Shown here: positions 12,742-15,063 of the stretch, piece after piece
Layout of the letters: each line of letters begins with the position of its first letter
Position numbering within the stretch: the first letter of the stretch is position 1
Assembly: GCA_044375975.1 (NCBI GenBank)
Contig: JBILLQ010000080.1
Location: 1 to 15,063, forward strand
Source of the DNA: UBA5018 sp044375975
GTDB lineage: Bacteria > Cyanobacteriota > Cyanobacteriia > PCC-6307 > Cyanobiaceae
DNA: 15,063 nt
Direction: 5' to 3'
The notes under the pieces: generated by a model
The model's input: only the letters and a program-made list of their open reading frames with translations
Database searches by the model: none
What the model was told of the DNA's origin: nothing
Program-made: the position numbers and the translations under genes

Positions 12742-14540
12742 TGGTGTTCGACTGGTTTCAGCGCAAAGTCGTCTCTGACGCCCCCGAGGTCCAGCCAGCC
12801 CAGGCCTTGCCAGATGCTGGCGCCCTGGATGCTGTCAAAGATTCACCAGCAGCAGCGGCATCAGCTCCTCAAGAAGACCCCAAGGCTGAGGCCAAGGCTG
12901 AGGCCATGGTTGATGCCACGGTTGAGGCCACGGTTGAGCCCAAGGCCGCTGCGCCGGAGCTGGATCAACCTGAATCAGCCAGCCCAGAATTAACTGAATC
13001 TCCAACTGCTAGTGCTGATTCCTTGAAGCAGGAATCTGCCCCAGTAGGTGTCAGCTCCGGGGTGGACGAGGACGCCCTGGCCTGGGCGCGCCAAGCCTAT
13101 GCCCGCCTCAAGGCCCAGCAGGAGGCAGCCAACGCCCAGCCGGCAACCGCTGCTGCTGCTGCTGCACCTGAGGCTGCCCAAACTGCCGGCTCTGCCCAAA
13201 CAGCCCAAGCGGCCGCGCCGGTTGCGCCAGCTGCGCCGGTTGAGCTACCCCCTTCAGTTGAGCCAGGTACTGCCGCTGCAACCGATTCCACGCCAGCGGC
13301 TCCAGCTACGCTGCCAGCCGCAGGGGAATTGCCGTCTCAAGAGATTGGCAACCCTCCTGAATCTGGAAACTTAGTTACTGCTCCTGCGACTGGTTTATCC
13401 CTACTGGAGCTGGCCGCCGCCCAAAGGGCCCAGCGGCAGCAGGCCCTAACCGTGGCCGCCGCTGTAGAGATTGAGCCACCTGCATCCGTTGTCGAGGCGC
13501 CGGTTGCCGATGCCCTGGAGCCCCAGCTGGGGGCCTTCGACGACACCTTCACCTGGTCTGCGGAGGTGTTGGCGGCCCAGGGCAAGCGGATTGATCAGGT
13601 GTCGCTGGAGGAAATCGACTGGCTGGGCCGCCTGCGCCGTGGGCTGGAGAAAACTCGCCGTGGGTTCGTAACCCAGTTGCTCGAAAACCTCGGCGACGAT
13701 CCGTTGACGCCGGAGGTTCTCGACGATCTGGAAACAACTTTATTGCGCGCCGATGTGGGGGTGAGCGCCACCGACCAGGTGTTGGCTGCCCTCAGACAGC
13801 GGCTAAACGAGGAGGTGGTAGATCCCGCTGAGGGACTTAGTTTTCTCAAACAGCAGCTGCGACAGCTGCTGGAACAACCGATTAGCGCCTCTGGTCGCCA
13901 GCTGTTAGCCCCGGAGCGCGACCGCCTCAATGTGTGGTTATTGGTGGGGGTGAATGGGGTAGGTAAGACCACTACCCTCGGAAAGCTGGCAAATCTCGCC
14001 GTTCGCAGTGGCTACAGCTGTCTGATTGCGGCAGCCGACACCTTCCGGGCCGCAGCCGTGCGCCAGGTGGAGGTGTGGGGTGAGCGCAGTGCTGTGCCTG
14101 TGATCTCCAATCCCAGCGCCAATGCCGATCCGGCGGCAGTGGTCTACGACGCCCTAGGTGCCGCCCAGTCCAAGGGAACTGAATTGGTGCTGGTGGATAC
14201 GGCTGGGCGCTTGCAAACCAAACACAACTTGATGGAGGAACTATCAAAGGTGCGCCGCATTATTGATAAGTTGGCCCCTGATGCCGCAGTGGAATCGCTG
14301 TTGGTGCTCGACGCCAGCCAGGGTCAAAATGGCCTGCGCCAGGCGATGGCCTTTGCCAGTGCTGCCGGTCTCACCGGCGTGGTGCTCACCAAGCTCGATG
14401 GCAGCGCCAGGGGTGGGGTGGCTTTGGCCGTGGCCTCGGAAGCAGGTCTGCCAATTCGCTTCATCGGCGCTGGCGAAGGCATCCGCGATCTGAGGCCCTT
14501 CAACAGCTATGAGTTTGTAGAAGCACTGCTGGCCCACTGA
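12741..14540 (+). CDS. ftsY: Signal recognition particle receptor FtsY
   Basis: A 599-residue SRP GTPase receptor that docks ribosome-SRP complexes at the membrane. The ATG at 12741 overlaps the nusB stop and begins MVFDWFQRK, a typical FtsY start with an amphipathic tip. Residues ~15-270 form a long Ala/Pro/Glu/Gln-rich A domain, followed by the helical N domain (about 285-385). The G domain carries the P-loop GVNGVGKTTTLGKLA (near 403), DTFRAAAVRQVEVWGER (near 433), LVDTAGRLQTKHNLMEEL (near 485), TKLDGSARGG (near 550) and the closing FIGAGEGIRDLRPFNSYEFV. All GTPase motifs are intact. The frame is open upstream to 12639, inside nusB, which I reject. An IS3-type element lies about 200 bp downstream. 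In picocyanobacteria I recall a PP2C/RsbU-type phosphatase gene and argH after ftsY; they are not seen here. Confidence 0.95.
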   Translation: MVFDWFQRKVVSDAPEVQPAQALPDAGALDAVKDSPAAAASAPQEDPKAEAKAEAMVDATVEATVEPKAAAPELDQPESASPELTESPTASADSLKQESAPVGVSSGVDEDALAWARQAYARLKAQQEAANAQPATAAAAAAPEAAQTAGSAQTAQAAAPVAPAAPVELPPSVEPGTAAATDSTPAAPATLPAAGELPSQEIGNPPESGNLVTAPATGLSLLELAAAQRAQRQQALTVAAAVEIEPPASVVEAPVADALEPQLGAFDDTFTWSAEVLAAQGKRIDQVSLEEIDWLGRLRRGLEKTRRGFVTQLLENLGDDPLTPEVLDDLETTLLRADVGVSATDQVLAALRQRLNEEVVDPAEGLSFLKQQLRQLLEQPISASGRQLLAPERDRLNVWLLVGVNGVGKTTTLGKLANLAVRSGYSCLIAAADTFRAAAVRQVEVWGERSAVPVISNPSANADPAAVVYDALGAAQSKGTELVLVDTAGRLQTKHNLMEELSKVRRIIDKLAPDAAVESLLVLDASQGQNGLRQAMAFASAAGLTGVVLTKLDGSARGGVALAVASEAGLPIRFIGAGEGIRDLRPFNSYEFVEALLAH

Positions 14541-14545
14541 TTTTC

Positions 14546-14570
14546 CAATTAAGCATTAATTTGCTAATTG
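14546..14570 (+). terminator. Weak hairpin after ftsY, possible terminator
   Basis: CAATTAAGCA pairs with TGCTAATTG around a six-base TTAATT loop, with one bulged A. The stem is AT-rich and is followed only by AGCATTTATTTC, so termination would be weak. It starts six bases after the ftsY stop codon. Confidence 0.3.
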
Positions 14571-14581
14571 AGCATTTATTT
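14547..14581. repeat. Short direct repeat, 19-bp period
   Basis: AATTAAGCATTAATTT at 14547-14562 recurs as AATTGAGCATTTATTT at 14566-14581 with two differences. Only two copies are visible. Confidence 0.5.
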
Positions 14582-14736
14582 CATTCGAAAACAGTATTGA
14601 GTGCTTCGAACAGTCACATATCTCACTGATCTCATAATGCGAGAGGCGTTGCTAGGGCTTGGGTGAGCCTGGCTATTGGTAGTTGAATGGACAGTTCATC
14701 GAGGCGCTCTTTTTATTTGCTCTCAATTGATTATTC

Positions 14737-15063
14737 TGACGTGGGCCCCGGAAACTGATCCAGCCCTAATGAGAGCTTCCCTACCGGCCAAACTGAGCCA
14801 GGAGAAGCACCATGAAGCACACCCGCCACAAGCCCGAGCAGATCATCCGCAAGCTCAGGCAGGCCGAGCAGATGCTCAACGAGGGCCAGGCCGTCAGCGA
14901 CGTCTGCCGGGCCCTGGAGGTTTCGACGGCTACCTACCACCGCTGGCAACAGCTCTACGGGGGAATGAAAGCCACAGAGGCCAAGCGGCTCAAGGAACTC
15001 GAGCAGGAGAACAGCCGTCTCAAACGATTGCTGGCCGATGCCGAGTTGGACAAAGCAATGCTC
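14737..15063 (+). mobile_element. IS3-family insertion sequence, left end, cut by the window edge
   Basis: The element is recognised by its OrfA gene (14812 onward). A likely left terminus is TGACGTGGGCCCCGGAAACT starting at 14737: IS3 elements commonly begin with TG and have a GC-rich 'CCCCGGAAACTG'-like inverted repeat about 70-80 bases before orfA. The right end, OrfB and any target duplication lie outside the window, so the boundary is inferred and activity cannot be judged. Confidence 0.6.
14812..15063 (+). CDS. IS3-family transposase OrfA, partial (3' end outside window)
   Basis: The first 84 codons of the small DNA-binding subunit of an IS3-type transposase. AGGAG at 14800-14804, seven bases before the ATG, is a good ribosome binding site. 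The N-terminal HTH_8/Tnp_1-type domain reads KHTRHKPEQIIRKLRQAEQM, then QAVSDVCRALEVSTATYHRW with the helix-turn-helix, then QQLYGGM. A leucine-zipper-like helix follows (KRLKELEQENSRLKRLLADA, ELDKAML), used for multimerisation in IS3 OrfA proteins. The stop and the overlapping orfB (DDE integrase domain, usually made by -1 frameshifting) would lie just past the edge. No damage is visible in the part present. Confidence 0.92.
   Translation, partial: MKHTRHKPEQIIRKLRQAEQMLNEGQAVSDVCRALEVSTATYHRWQQLYGGMKATEAKRLKELEQENSRLKRLLADAELDKAML

Larger units (their letters stand above)
14541..14736. other. AT-rich spacer between ftsY and the IS3 element
   Basis: About 200 bases without a gene. A 19-bp-period direct repeat and a small hairpin lie just after ftsY (see the repeat and terminator entries), and TTCGAAAACAGT at 14583-14594 is echoed by TTCGAACAGT at about 14607. 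The base composition differs sharply from ftsY. No homologue of the gene usually expected here was seen. Confidence 0.5.

Overview
The window looks like chromosomal DNA of a high-GC picocyanobacterium of the Cyanobium/Synechococcus group. This rests on the gene order (topoisomerase A subunit, TPR protein, queG, HpsJ-like protein, DUF502 protein, nusB, ftsY), which I recall as conserved in marine and freshwater picocyanobacteria, and on the protein sequences themselves. No rRNA, tRNA or CRISPR array was seen.

Layout. (1) 1-466: the 5' part of an ISAs1-family transposase on the minus strand, running off the left edge; the coding similarity fades near position 120, so it is probably decayed. (2) 467-4215: an AT-rich, patchy accessory stretch. 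It holds an unrecognised 507-residue membrane protein (598-2121, +), about 0.7 kb without a convincing gene, a frameshifted remnant of a methyltransferase 3' end (2873-3052, -), a two-TM protein with duplicated DUF3592-like motifs (3143-3886, -), and a C-terminal fragment of a SUI1/YciH translation factor gene (4028-4163, -). (3) 4216-6181: a class I SAM methyltransferase (-) and a GT4-type glycosyltransferase (+), divergently transcribed across a 91-bp gap. (4) 6168-10651, minus strand: queG, a signal-peptide-bearing TPR protein and a ParC-like topoisomerase A subunit, probably one transcription unit. (5) 10686-14540, plus strand: an HpsJ-like membrane protein, a DUF502 membrane protein, nusB and ftsY; the last three are chained by 1-bp TGATG overlaps. 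(6) 14541-15063: a short AT-rich gap, then the start of an IS3-family element (OrfA, cut by the window edge).

How it fits together. The right two thirds are core housekeeping: DNA topology, queuosine tRNA modification, rRNA antitermination and SRP-dependent membrane targeting. The left third is a variable region where gene debris has collected. Its most informative feature is a second, diverged copy of the methyltransferase 3' end lying in the same orientation as the intact gene, so that the two bracket a ~1.15-kb block with the DUF3592-like gene and the SUI1 fragment. I did not find a clear multi-gene defence or other new system; the best unexplained items are this bracketed block and the orphan membrane protein at 598-2121.
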